Assembly (NCBI GenBank): GCA_017525905.1
Contig: JAFXSD010000016.1
Coordinates: 1-33,319, forward strand
Direction of reading: 5' to 3'
From: Elusimicrobiota bacterium
GTDB lineage: Bacteria; Elusimicrobiota; Endomicrobiia; Endomicrobiales; Endomicrobiaceae
DNA: 33,319 bases
The position numbers were made by a program, and so were the translations under genes. Positions 1 through 8,081 of this stretch are shown piece after piece; within the stretch, counting starts at the first letter, position 1, and every line of letters begins with the position of its first letter. The notes beneath the pieces are model-generated. The model did no database searches. It had not been told where the DNA came from and worked only from the letters and a program-made list of their open reading frames with translations.

Positions 1-101
1 CATGCAATTGCGGCTTCGGCATAATTTCTGCCACAGCAAAAAGATGAACGGCTGCACAGAAGTGTGGAAGTATAGAAGTGAAAACAATTTAGCTTGAAAA
101 G
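1..101. other. Unresolved left edge
   Basis: No gene can be assigned. Three plus-strand frames are open only briefly (stops at 22-24, 45-47 and about 92-94), and any of them could be the tail of an upstream gene. The stretch is slightly richer in G+C than its surroundings up to about position 60, then passes into a degenerate 8-bp repeat and the terminator at 102-134. Confidence 0.3.
60..83 (+). repeat. Degenerate octamer tandem repeat, locus A
   Basis: Three adjacent 8-mers are visible: AAGTGTGG, AAGTATAG, AAGTGAAA. They fit the RRGTATRG-like consensus also seen at 24785-24824, 27465-27496 and 27532-27563. Intergenic, just before a terminator. Origin and function unknown. Confidence 0.5.
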
Positions 102-136
102 AAAAAGGCAGATGTCAAAAACATCTGCCTTTTTTA
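102..136. terminator. Bidirectional intrinsic terminator
   Basis: A 14-bp perfect stem (102-115 paired with 121-134, core AAGGCAGATGT/ACATCTGCCTT) closes a 5-nt loop. It is flanked by an A-run on the left and a T-run on the right, so it can end transcripts from both sides: an off-window plus-strand unit and the minus-strand lexA unit, whose last gene stops at 155. Confidence 0.85.
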
Positions 137-154
137 TTTTTGAATTTTTATGTT

Positions 155-352
155 TTAAGAAATTTTGTTTGTTATTTCGTTTCTCTTTTTTTCTATTTTT
201 AAAATAACAATAAAAGTAACTATATTTATAAGAAGCAAAGCACAAGCTGTTATTATGCCAACAACGAGATTTAAAAACAGAGATAAAATTATTCCGATAA
301 TAATATCAAGCACAAACAATATATAAAAAAACAATTTTAAACCTTTTGTCAT
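155..352 (-). CDS. Small two-helix membrane protein downstream of lexA
   Basis: This 65-residue protein is almost entirely two hydrophobic helices (about residues 6-29 and 30-53) followed by a basic tail (KIEKKRNE), so it is predicted to sit in the inner membrane with the tail in the cytoplasm. No family is recognised. Its ATG (350-352) lies 14 bp after the lexA stop, and an AGAGG Shine-Dalgarno overlaps that stop region, so the two genes are very likely co-transcribed. The bidirectional hairpin at 102-136 then ends the unit. If lexA is self-repressed this protein would be made during DNA damage. A link to SOS-type membrane peptides is only a suggestion from position and hydrophobicity. Low sequence complexity makes homology calls unsafe. 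Confidence 0.65.
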   Translation of the reverse strand: MTKGLKLFFYILFVLDIIIGIILSLFLNLVVGIITACALLLINIVTFIVILKIEKKRNEITNKIS

Positions 353-366
353 AGCTTTTACCTCTG

Positions 367-969
367 TTATCCTTTGTATTGTCTTACCAAATATATAAGT
401 TTTCCTACTATCTCAATTTGATAGTCGTCAGAACTCAAAGTTGGATATTTCGGATTTGTAGATTTTAAAAATATTTTGCCTTTTTCTTTAAAAAACATTT
501 TTACCGCGGATTCGTTATCTACCAAAGCAACGACAATGTCTCCGTTGGAAGGTTGTTCTCCTTTAGAAACTACAATCGTGTCTCCTTCAACAATTCCGGA
601 CGGTTCCATACTGTCACCTTTTACTTTTAAAGCAAAACATTGTTTGTTTCTTGTGATATCCGTATTTATATAAATGTAATCACTTGCATCTTCAATTTGT
701 TCCAAAAATGTTCCTGCATGAACTGTTCCCAAAACAGGAACTTGAGCAAATGTTTTTCTGTTGGGAAAATCTATACCTCTTGATAAAGATCCTCTTTTTA
801 TCAAAAAACCTTTTGATAAAAGCGCTCTCAAATGTTGTTGAACGGAACCTATCGACAACTTAAAATTTTTTGCAATTTCTCTAACGGTAGGCATCATTGC
901 ATTGTTAGTGTGAAACTTTCTTATAAATTCCAAAACTTTTTCCTGCTTTTCAGTAAGTTCTTTTTTCAT
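367..969 (-). CDS. lexA: LexA repressor, SOS regulator
   Basis: A 200-residue protein close in length to E. coli LexA. The N-terminal winged helix-turn-helix (about residues 1-65, recognition part around TVREIAKNFKLSIGSVQQHL) is followed by an S24 autoprotease domain. Visible catalytic features are the Ala85-Gly86 cleavage bond in TVHAGTF, nucleophile Ser120 in KGDSMEP and general base Lys157 in SAVKMF, so RecA-stimulated self-cleavage should work. Start chosen at 969 because GGAGG sits 4 nt upstream (974-978); the frame is open further upstream, but that extension would encode the promoter/operator. A sigma-70 promoter (1018-1047) and a 15-bp palindrome at the predicted transcription start suggest autorepression. 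Followed 14 bp later by a small membrane-protein gene, and divergent from ogt. Confidence 0.96.
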   Translation of the reverse strand: MKKELTEKQEKVLEFIRKFHTNNAMMPTVREIAKNFKLSIGSVQQHLRALLSKGFLIKRGSLSRGIDFPNRKTFAQVPVLGTVHAGTFLEQIEDASDYIYINTDITRNKQCFALKVKGDSMEPSGIVEGDTIVVSKGEQPSNGDIVVALVDNESAVKMFFKEKGKIFLKSTNPKYPTLSSDDYQIEIVGKLIYLVRQYKG

Positions 970-1001
970 ATAACCTCCAAATCCATTAATATTATATATT
1001 G

Positions 1002-1016
1002 TTGTATGACATACAA
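1002..1016. promoter_or_regulatory. Candidate LexA operator, perfect 15-bp palindrome
   Basis: TTGTATGACATACAA has two 7-bp arms (TTGTATG/CATACAA) around one base. It lies 5-15 bp downstream of the lexA -10 box, covering the expected transcription start, an ideal place for autorepression. It is unlike the E. coli (CTGT-N8-ACAG) and Bacillus (CGAAC-N4-GTTCG) boxes. A smaller dyad (TATAC-ATTA-GTATA, 1025-1038) sits inside the promoter spacer. Assignment to LexA is by position only. Confidence 0.55.
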
Positions 1017-1017
1017 T

Positions 1018-1047
1018 ATTATAGTATACATTAGTATAATTAGTCAA
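1018..1047 (-). promoter_or_regulatory. lexA promoter
   Basis: On the minus strand TTGACT (1047-1042) and TATAAT (1023-1018) are separated by 18 bp, a near-consensus sigma-70 promoter. The predicted start near 1011 falls within the candidate operator and leaves a leader of about 40 nt with a Shine-Dalgarno before the lexA ATG. Confidence 0.75.
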
Positions 1048-1082
1048 GTCTCCGGTATAAAGTATATATTATCGTATGGAGT

Positions 1083-1111
1083 TTGCCTATAATTTCATTT
1101 TTTTATATTTT
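1083..1111 (+). promoter_or_regulatory. Weak candidate promoter for ogt
   Basis: TTGCCT (1083-1088) and TATTTT (1106-1111) are 17 bp apart and the -10 ends 8 nt before the ogt ATG, the same geometry as the predicted leaderless promoters elsewhere in the window. A perfect TATAAT at 1088-1093 has no good -35 and would give a 20-nt leader instead. The choice between them is unresolved. Confidence 0.3.
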
Positions 1112-1119
1112 AATTATAT

Positions 1120-1626
1120 ATGAAAATGTATTATAAAAGTGAATATATGTCTCCCATAGGTAATATCATTCTTTGTTGTGATGAAAAAGAAAATATTGTC
1201 GGTTTATGGTTTGAAGGTCAAAAATATTATGCCGATAATATTGAAGGTAAAATTATAGAAAATAATAGTTTAAAAATATTTAAAAAAACAAAGAATTGGT
1301 TAAACAGATATTTTTCAGGTAAAAAACCGGACATAAAAGAAATTCCTGTTAAATTTATAGGTAATGAGTTTAGAAAGTCTGTTTGGAAAATACTTTGTAA
1401 AATACCTTATGGTAAAGTTATCACCTATAATGATATTGCAAAACAAATTGCAAATCAAAGAGGAATGACAAAAATGTCCGCACAAGCTGTTGGCGGTGCG
1501 GTAGGGCATAATCCCATATCAATAATTATTCCTTGCCACAGAGTAATCGGCAAAAACGGTAAATTAACAGGTTATGCTGCAGGCCTTGATAAAAAAACAA
1601 AACTTTTAGAACTTGAAGCTTTATAA
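1120..1626 (+). CDS. ogt: Methylated-DNA--protein-cysteine methyltransferase
   Basis: Removes O6-methyl (or larger alkyl) groups from guanine by suicidal transfer to its own cysteine. The 168-residue protein has the Ogt/MGMT plan: an N-terminal ribonuclease-like part, then the DNA-binding/active-site domain (from about residue 83). The active-site motif IIPCHRVIG is present with Cys139, followed by the typical GYAAGLDKKTKLLELE tail. ATG 1120 was chosen; an in-frame ATG at 1126 is equally possible because no Shine-Dalgarno is visible before either. It is divergent from lexA with 150 bp between the start codons, so a DNA-damage link is plausible, though the best palindrome lies about 65 bp upstream of any ogt promoter. 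The symbol is used in the Ogt/MGMT sense; it is not an Ada fusion. Confidence 0.93.
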   Translation: MKMYYKSEYMSPIGNIILCCDEKENIVGLWFEGQKYYADNIEGKIIENNSLKIFKKTKNWLNRYFSGKKPDIKEIPVKFIGNEFRKSVWKILCKIPYGKVITYNDIAKQIANQRGMTKMSAQAVGGAVGHNPISIIIPCHRVIGKNGKLTGYAAGLDKKTKLLELEAL

Positions 1627-1679
1627 TCTTTCATATTTTTTTAAATCAAAAACTTTTAATAATAAAGAAATAGTTACTA

Positions 1680-1708
1680 TTGACAAAAATAAAAACTTGT
1701 TATATAAT
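1680..1708 (+). promoter_or_regulatory. groESL promoter, perfect consensus
   Basis: TTGACA (1680-1685), 17-bp spacer, TATAAT (1703-1708): an exact sigma-70 consensus. The CIRCE operator begins at the last base of the -10 box, so repression can block polymerase binding directly. Confidence 0.9.
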
Positions 1709-1734
1709 TAGCAACTGTTAAGTAAGAGTGCTAA
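1708..1734. promoter_or_regulatory. CIRCE operator (HrcA site), left arm degenerate
   Basis: The CIRCE consensus is TTAGCACTC-N9-GAGTGCTAA. Here the right arm GAGTGCTAA (1726-1734) is perfect, the spacer is 9 nt, and the left arm reads TTAGCAACT (1708-1716), matching six of nine bases. Position over the transcription start of groES supports heat-shock control by an HrcA repressor encoded elsewhere. Confidence 0.85.
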
Positions 1735-1777
1735 AAATAAATTTTAATTTAAAATATAATTTTTAGGAGGCAGTAAA

Positions 1778-2065
1778 ATGAAAATCAGACCATTAGGCGA
1801 CAGAATTTTGGTTAAAGCCGAAGAGCCAAAAGAAAAGAAAATCGGGGGAATAATTATTCCGGATACAGCAAAAGAAAAACCGCAGGAAGGAACGGTTATT
1901 GCCGCCGGTAACGGTAAAATGGGTAAAGACGGTAAAGTTATACCTATGGATGTAAAAGTTGGGGATAAAGTTTTGTATGGAAAATATTCCGGAACGGAAG
2001 TTAAAATAGATAATATTGCTTATTTAATAATGTCTCAAGATGACGTTTTGGGTATTTTGGAATAG
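1778..2065 (+). CDS. groES: Co-chaperonin GroES
   Basis: A 95-residue, full-length GroES: begins [13 protein letters not shown], has the mobile-loop region around residues 18-33 ([15 protein letters not shown]) and the dome hairpin, and ends with the usual DDVLGILE. It forms a seven-membered lid on GroEL. AGGAGG lies 6 nt or so before the ATG. Transcribed from the consensus promoter at 1680 under the CIRCE site, and followed by groEL after 38 bp. Confidence 0.98.
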   Translation: MKIRPLGDRILVKAEEPKEKKIGGIIIPDTAKEKPQEGTVIAAGNGKMGKDGKVIPMDVKVGDKVLYGKYSGTEVKIDNIAYLIMSQDDVLGILE

Positions 2066-2082
2066 TTTAAAGTTTGAAATAA

Positions 2083-3733
<1,651 letters not shown>

Positions 3734-3735
<2 letters not shown>

Positions 3736-3758
3736 AAATTTTGCATAGCAAAATTTTT
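3734..3758 (+). terminator. Hairpin overlapping the groEL stop codon
   Basis: A perfect 11-bp stem (AAAAATTTTGC, 3734-3744, with GCAAAATTTTT, 3748-3758) around a 3-nt loop begins inside the groEL TAA stop. It is AT-rich and may act as a first terminator or a 3' stabiliser ahead of the stronger one at 3771. Confidence 0.5.
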
Positions 3759-3770
3759 ACCTATAAAAAG

Positions 3771-3806
3771 AAAACGGCAGAGCATAGTCTCTGCTGTTTT
3801 CTTTTT
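3771..3806 (+). terminator. groESL intrinsic terminator
   Basis: A 12-bp stem (3771-3782 with 3789-3800, core CGGCAGAG/CTCTGCTG, one G-U pair) with a 6-nt loop, followed by CTTTTTCTTC. A-runs on the left mean it could also act on the minus strand. Confidence 0.85.
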
Positions 3807-4150
3807 CTTCTTTTAAAATTTCTTATTTCCAAGCAAAAAAGCCATTCGTTTGAAAAATTTAAAGCCGTGCTCCAACTTGAAAAATCCTAACTACCTAATG
3901 TAACGGATTTTTCTTCAATCATGTTCGCACTAAAAAACTTTTTTAATTTATAGTTTTTTGCTCTAAATTTTTCTGCACTCATAGACGGCTTTAATCATGC
4001 TTGTAAATAAAAATTTTAAAAGATTAATTGTTGTCCTTACATTCTTATGACCATACTAAATAATGGTTAGGGAATTTTTTTCTCACTTACAAAACTTTCA
4101 AATTTTTTAATGTCGTTACATTTTTATATAAATTATAATTTGTTATCGGT
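3807..4150. other. Gene-free stretch with nested inverted repeats
   Basis: No credible intact gene. Nested arms are visible: TTAAAGCCGT (3859-3868) with ACGGCTTTAA (3984-3993); inside it GAAAAATCC (3879-3887) with GGATTTTTC (3905-3913); and AAAAAACT with AGTTTTTT near 3932-3959. Together they could fold as a three-way junction of about 135 nt on either strand. On the minus strand one frame stays protein-like from about 4115 to 3763 across five in-frame stops; its longest ATG-started piece (3982 to 3887) is 31 residues beginning MSAEKFRAKN. It may be a dispersed repeat, a decayed gene or a structured RNA; nothing here decides it. Confidence 0.4.
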
Positions 4151-4151
4151 G

Positions 4152-4180
4152 TTGACAAAGTTAGTTATTTATTGTAGTAT
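4152..4180 (+). promoter_or_regulatory. Promoter of the porin-like gene
   Basis: TTGACA (4152-4157), 17-bp spacer, TAGTAT (4175-4180). The predicted start near 4187 gives a leader of about 40 nt ending in AAAGGAGAAAAAAC before the ATG, a strong ribosome binding site fitting an abundant protein. Confidence 0.8.
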
Positions 4181-4227
4181 TTTACCTATAGTTGTTGAAA
4201 CAAAAAAAATAAAAAAGGAGAAAAAAC

Positions 4228-5700
4228 ATGAAAAAGTTGGTAGCATTGTTGGCAGTGGTTGTCTTAAGCATGCAGTCTTTGTATGCAAGTGACTTTTTGT
4301 TTATGAAGAACATTAAGTACTATGGGGAAGGACAAATCATTGGTTACAGTGTTCAAAACGGATATGATTTGAACATTGCTAATTTGGTTAAAGAAGGAAA
4401 AGTCAATTCAAATTACAGTGGAGTTGTAAGTTTTCTTACAGCCGGAATAACTTTTGACTTTGTTGAAAATGTTTCGGCAGACTTATCGTTAGCATATTCA
4501 AACAATTGGGCTGAAGGCGGAAACAAATTTTGGTCATTGGCAAACGATCCGAACGGTTCTCCTATTAAAGGCAACAGCATACAGAGTTATTTGGATAATA
4601 TAAGAGTTCAAACCGCAAATATTACCATAAAAAAATTATTTGATGTTGACGGATTAAGCGTTAAAGTAGGTCGTCAATATTATGGTGATGAAGACAGTTC
4701 AGTAATGTATTTCGGTATAAGACGTTATCAACCTTTGTTCGGTGTTAATTTACCTTTATTGGGCTTTGACAGCATAACATCAGTAAATGCAGTTACACTC
4801 TATTATGATAAAGAAAATGTTAAAGCTAATTTAATATATGCTAACCTCGGAAAACTTTTAGGTTTACCGTTAGGCCTTGATGGTATGTTAACCAGAATAT
4901 TGCCAGGTGGAGGGGAAGCTGTAGATGAATTTGTAGACTTAAATAAAGATACTACAGTAATCGGAGCGGATGTAAAATTCTTAAAAATTGCCGATATGTT
5001 CAATTTACAAGTTTACGGATACGATATAAAAACACCTTTCTTGGTTGATCACTATTCTATCGCAGGCATAAAACCGGGAGTAGAAGTCGGCGGATTTAAA
5101 GCATCGGCAGAATTTGCAATGAACTTTGCAGGAAACAATCCGTTTGATACAAAATATATTTTAGAAGAAGATAAAGTTGGTATCAACAGTGGAGCAAATC
5201 TTATAAAAGTAGATGCTTCTTATGATATAGAAAAGAAAGCAAAAATAAGAGCATCTTTCGTAATGCAGGGTGGAACGGAAGGACTTAAAGAAGCTTTTGA
5301 CGGAGAGAGACCAAATGCTCTTGTTATAAAACCTTTCTTGAATTTCGGAAACTATGCTCCGGGACTTGTGTTTGGTCAACAGGAAATTACTCGTCTTATA
5401 TCTATGATTGATTTCCAAGCTATAAATGTCGGAGTAGATTATACAGTAAACAAATTCTTGTTCTCTTTAGACGGTTATAATTTTGCCGCAAGAGATAACG
5501 GTTTAAATTACGGTAATGAAATAGATTTTAAAGTTAAATATCAATATAATAAAGCATTAGATTTTTATCTCGGTATTGGTTGCTTAATGCTTTCCGATGA
5601 TATTAATTCTAAGATTGAAGAAATGTCCGAAGGTGACGTAAAAGATTTCCTTTCAGATATGACATCTTCATTCCAGTTGGGTATCGGATATAAGTTTTAA
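4228..5700 (+). CDS. Porin-like outer-membrane beta-barrel protein
   Basis: A 490-residue exported protein. The signal peptide MKKLVALLAVVVLSMQSLYA is classical, with cleavage likely after YA. The mature part is rich in alternating aromatic/hydrophobic strands (for example LSVKVGRQYYG, AVTLYYDKENVKANLIYANL, FQLGIGYKF) and ends in the aromatic residue F expected of barrels inserted by BamA. There are no long hydrophobic helices. No specific porin family or substrate is recognised. It has its own strong promoter and Shine-Dalgarno (AAAGGAG) and its own terminator (5721-5766), so it is monocistronic and probably abundant. A long central acidic loop (residues about 230-245) is seen. Confidence 0.8.
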   Translation: MKKLVALLAVVVLSMQSLYASDFLFMKNIKYYGEGQIIGYSVQNGYDLNIANLVKEGKVNSNYSGVVSFLTAGITFDFVENVSADLSLAYSNNWAEGGNKFWSLANDPNGSPIKGNSIQSYLDNIRVQTANITIKKLFDVDGLSVKVGRQYYGDEDSSVMYFGIRRYQPLFGVNLPLLGFDSITSVNAVTLYYDKENVKANLIYANLGKLLGLPLGLDGMLTRILPGGGEAVDEFVDLNKDTTVIGADVKFLKIADMFNLQVYGYDIKTPFLVDHYSIAGIKPGVEVGGFKASAEFAMNFAGNNPFDTKYILEEDKVGINSGANLIKVDASYDIEKKAKIRASFVMQGGTEGLKEAFDGERPNALVIKPFLNFGNYAPGLVFGQQEITRLISMIDFQAINVGVDYTVNKFLFSLDGYNFAARDNGLNYGNEIDFKVKYQYNKALDFYLGIGCLMLSDDINSKIEEMSEGDVKDFLSDMTSSFQLGIGYKF

Positions 5701-5720
5701 TTAGAAATTTTTATTTCGTG

Positions 5721-5768
5721 AAAAGATGGACAGATTAGATTTAATCTGTCCGTCTTTTTAGTTTTTTT
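5721..5768 (+). terminator. Intrinsic terminator of the porin-like gene
   Basis: A 17-bp stem (5721-5737 with 5742-5758, core GGACAGATTA/TAATCTGTCC, one G-U pair) with loop GATT, then TTTAGTTTTTTT. One of the strongest hairpins in the window. Confidence 0.9.
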
Positions 5769-5793
5769 GTCATTTCTAAACAGATGGTTTCTG

Positions 5794-5822
5794 TTGCTAA
5801 AAAAGTAAATTTTTAGTATAAT
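5794..5822 (+). promoter_or_regulatory. tRNA-Pro promoter
   Basis: TTGCTA (5794-5799), 17-bp spacer, TATAAT (5817-5822). Predicted start about 5829, leaving a 17-nt 5' extension before the mature tRNA. Confidence 0.75.
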
Positions 5823-5845
5823 TTCTAATCTGATTTATAACATTT

Positions 5846-5919
5846 CGGGGAGTAGCGTAGTTGGCTAACGCGCCTGCTTTGGGAGCAGGAGACCGTGGGT
5901 TCAAGTCCCGCCTCCCCGA
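5846..5919 (+). tRNA. tRNA-Pro (anticodon UGG)
   Basis: A full cloverleaf: acceptor stem CGGGGAG (5846-5852) with CTCCCCG (5912-5918), anticodon stem CCTGC/GCAGG around loop TTTGGGA (anticodon TGG), and T arm GTGGG TTCAAGT CCCGC. Discriminator is A5919 and CCA is not encoded. UGG reads proline codons CCA/CCG and, by wobble, others. Confidence 0.96.
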
Positions 5920-5950
5920 TTTTATTTTACAATTCAATAACATAAAAGCA

Positions 5951-5979
5951 TTGTCCTAATCTTTTTTTAATGCTATAAT
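5951..5979 (+). promoter_or_regulatory. Promoter predicted to give a leaderless mRNA (5989 gene)
   Basis: TTGTCC (5951-5956), 17-bp spacer, TATAAT (5974-5979). The -10 box ends 9 nt before the ATG at 5989 and no Shine-Dalgarno is present, so transcription should start at or within a few bases of the start codon. Confidence 0.65.
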
Positions 5980-5988
5980 TAATCAATA

Positions 5989-8052
5989 ATGGAAGAAAAA
6001 TTCAATTTTAATGTTATATTGAATAGTTTTGTTTTAATAATACCTATAAATATTGTTATACTTATCTTTCTTACGATATATAGGCTTTTTTTCTTTGTGT
6101 ATTTTGCGGATTTTTCCGCAATGCTTTCCTTAAAGTTGTATGTTTTAAAAGCATTTTGGATGGGTTTTAGATTTGATTTGTCGATACTTGCATATATAAA
6201 TGCTCCGATTACATTATTGTTTGTCCTTTGTTTATTATTGAAAAGCGACTCGTTTTTTAAATCAATAATCTCTTTTATTAAATATTATTATTCCATAATT
6301 TTTTCATTGTTGTTTTTAGCGATATTTATAGATTTAGGTTTTTATTCTTATTTTAAAGATCACTACAACTTAATGATTTTCGGTTTTTTTGAAGATGATA
6401 CTTTTGCTTTGATAAAAACAATTTTATGCGATTATAGGTTTTACGGTCTGGTTATAGCCTTTATTATTTTAACTCTGTTTATTTTTAATTTGTCGAAATG
6501 GACATATAAAGAATTGAAATATAACGAGAGATTTTTTAATACGTTGTACTGGAAACCGTTTAAGAAATTTGCAGTAATTTTTTTGATATTGGCTTTAAAC
6601 TTTATTTTTGCAAGAGGTTCTTTTTCAATGTTCCCGTTAGGACTTTTCTATTCGCAAATTTCTCCTAACCAATTTATAAATAAACTTTGTGTAAATCCTA
6701 TACACCCTCTGGCCGATACGATATATTTAAAAATTAAAAATGCAAACAATTCGATTGATTTAAAAGAAGTTTTTAAGTATAAAAATCAAGAAGAAGTGAT
6801 AAACGATTTAACCGTTTTATCGAAATACAACAATGCAACCGATATAAAAGATATTTTTTACAAGACAACAAAAGAAAATAATGCACTGCAAACGATAAAA
6901 CCGAATGTTATTTTGATTGTTATGGAAGGTTTCGGTGAAATGCCGGTTATAAATAACAGCGAAAAATTCGATGTGCTGGGAGAACTTAAACAGCATTTCA
7001 GCAAAGATATTGTTTTTAACAATTTTTTGGCAGCGGGTTTTATAACAATTCATGCAATAGAATCAATGACTTTAGGAATTCCTCAAAGACCGTATGTTAA
7101 CCAAATTACACAAACACAAGATGCTTTTTGCCAATTTGCAAGTTCAATGGTTCTTCCTTATAAAAATGCAGGATACCGTTCAACCGCAATATACGGCGGA
7201 AGTATGACTTGGAGAGATTTGGAAGGTTTTTTTAAAGTTCAGGGCTTTGATGAAACTATAGGTGAAGGGAATGTTCATGTAGAGGCTGATGATAGACATT
7301 CCTGGGGGATAAACGACGATAAACTTTATGAACTGTTGGAAAAGCAACTGTTTGATGAAGATATAAAAGAACCTCAATTTATTTATGCGATAACAACACA
7401 GACACATCCTCCGTATAAAGTCCCCGGCGATTATCAATCTCTTCCGTTGGAAATTCCTTTAAGTATACAAAAAATGATGTCTTCAAAAGATTTAAAAAAT
7501 AAGAATTTGTTTAAGGTTTATCAATATGCAAACAACCAACTTGCAAAATTTATAACCGATATCAAAAAATCAAAATTTGCGGATAACACTATTATTGCCG
7601 TTACCGGTGATCATAATTTAAGAGAGCTTTCAAATTATGTCCCGGAAGAATCTTTTGTAAGATATGCCGTTCCGTTTTATTTGTATATACCGCAGCAAAT
7701 AAAGGAATCTTTGAATATTCAAAAAGTAAATACCGATATATGCGGTTCACACATTGATATAATGCCTACATTATATAATTTATCTTTATCTTCCAAAGAA
7801 TATGTATCCGCAGGCAATAACTTACTTGATTGTGATGATAATATTGCCTTTAATACGGATGGAGTTGTTTTAAGAAACGATATTGCGATTAAATATAATT
7901 TTGTTGATGATTCGATTCAATCTTTTTCTTTTGATAACAAAAATAAAATGCTTTCTGTTACAGAAGAAACACAGGAACATATTTCGTTAAAAAAATATTA
8001 TAAAGCTATAATGACGATTAGTGACATATTTGTAAAAAATAATACTTTGTAA
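5989..8052 (+). CDS. LtaS-type sulfatase-fold phosphotransferase, membrane
   Basis: A 687-residue protein with the lipoteichoic acid synthase/phosphoglycerol transferase layout: about five membrane helices in residues 10-210, then an extracytoplasmic sulfatase-fold domain (PF00884 type). Catalytic features match: metal ligand Glu313 in VILIVMEGFGE, candidate nucleophile Thr353 in FITIHAIES, WGINDDKLYE, a His in TQTHPPYKVPGDY, and Asp541-His542 in VTGDHN. Relatives transfer phosphoglycerol or phosphoethanolamine from phospholipids to envelope glycans; in a diderm this might decorate lipid A, periplasmic glucans or surface glycan. The acceptor is unknown. Starts at the only early ATG; the TATAAT 9 nt upstream predicts a leaderless mRNA. 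A small secreted protein follows 29 bp later. Confidence 0.85.
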   Translation: MEEKFNFNVILNSFVLIIPINIVILIFLTIYRLFFFVYFADFSAMLSLKLYVLKAFWMGFRFDLSILAYINAPITLLFVLCLLLKSDSFFKSIISFIKYYYSIIFSLLFLAIFIDLGFYSYFKDHYNLMIFGFFEDDTFALIKTILCDYRFYGLVIAFIILTLFIFNLSKWTYKELKYNERFFNTLYWKPFKKFAVIFLILALNFIFARGSFSMFPLGLFYSQISPNQFINKLCVNPIHPLADTIYLKIKNANNSIDLKEVFKYKNQEEVINDLTVLSKYNNATDIKDIFYKTTKENNALQTIKPNVILIVMEGFGEMPVINNSEKFDVLGELKQHFSKDIVFNNFLAAGFITIHAIESMTLGIPQRPYVNQITQTQDAFCQFASSMVLPYKNAGYRSTAIYGGSMTWRDLEGFFKVQGFDETIGEGNVHVEADDRHSWGINDDKLYELLEKQLFDEDIKEPQFIYAITTQTHPPYKVPGDYQSLPLEIPLSIQKMMSSKDLKNKNLFKVYQYANNQLAKFITDIKKSKFADNTIIAVTGDHNLRELSNYVPEESFVRYAVPFYLYIPQQIKESLNIQKVNTDICGSHIDIMPTLYNLSLSSKEYVSAGNNLLDCDDNIAFNTDGVVLRNDIAIKYNFVDDSIQSFSFDNKNKMLSVTEETQEHISLKKYYKAIMTISDIFVKNNTL

Positions 8053-8081
8053 TATAAAAATTTCGGATAGATTTTATACGT

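Noticed and set aside
970..1047. In-frame extension of lexA to 1047
   Set aside because: The added 26 codons would encode the promoter and operator, and a good GGAGG precedes the ATG at 969.
5846..5919. tRNA as an integration site for a mobile element
   Set aside because: No integrase gene and no duplicate of the tRNA 3' end were seen in the window.
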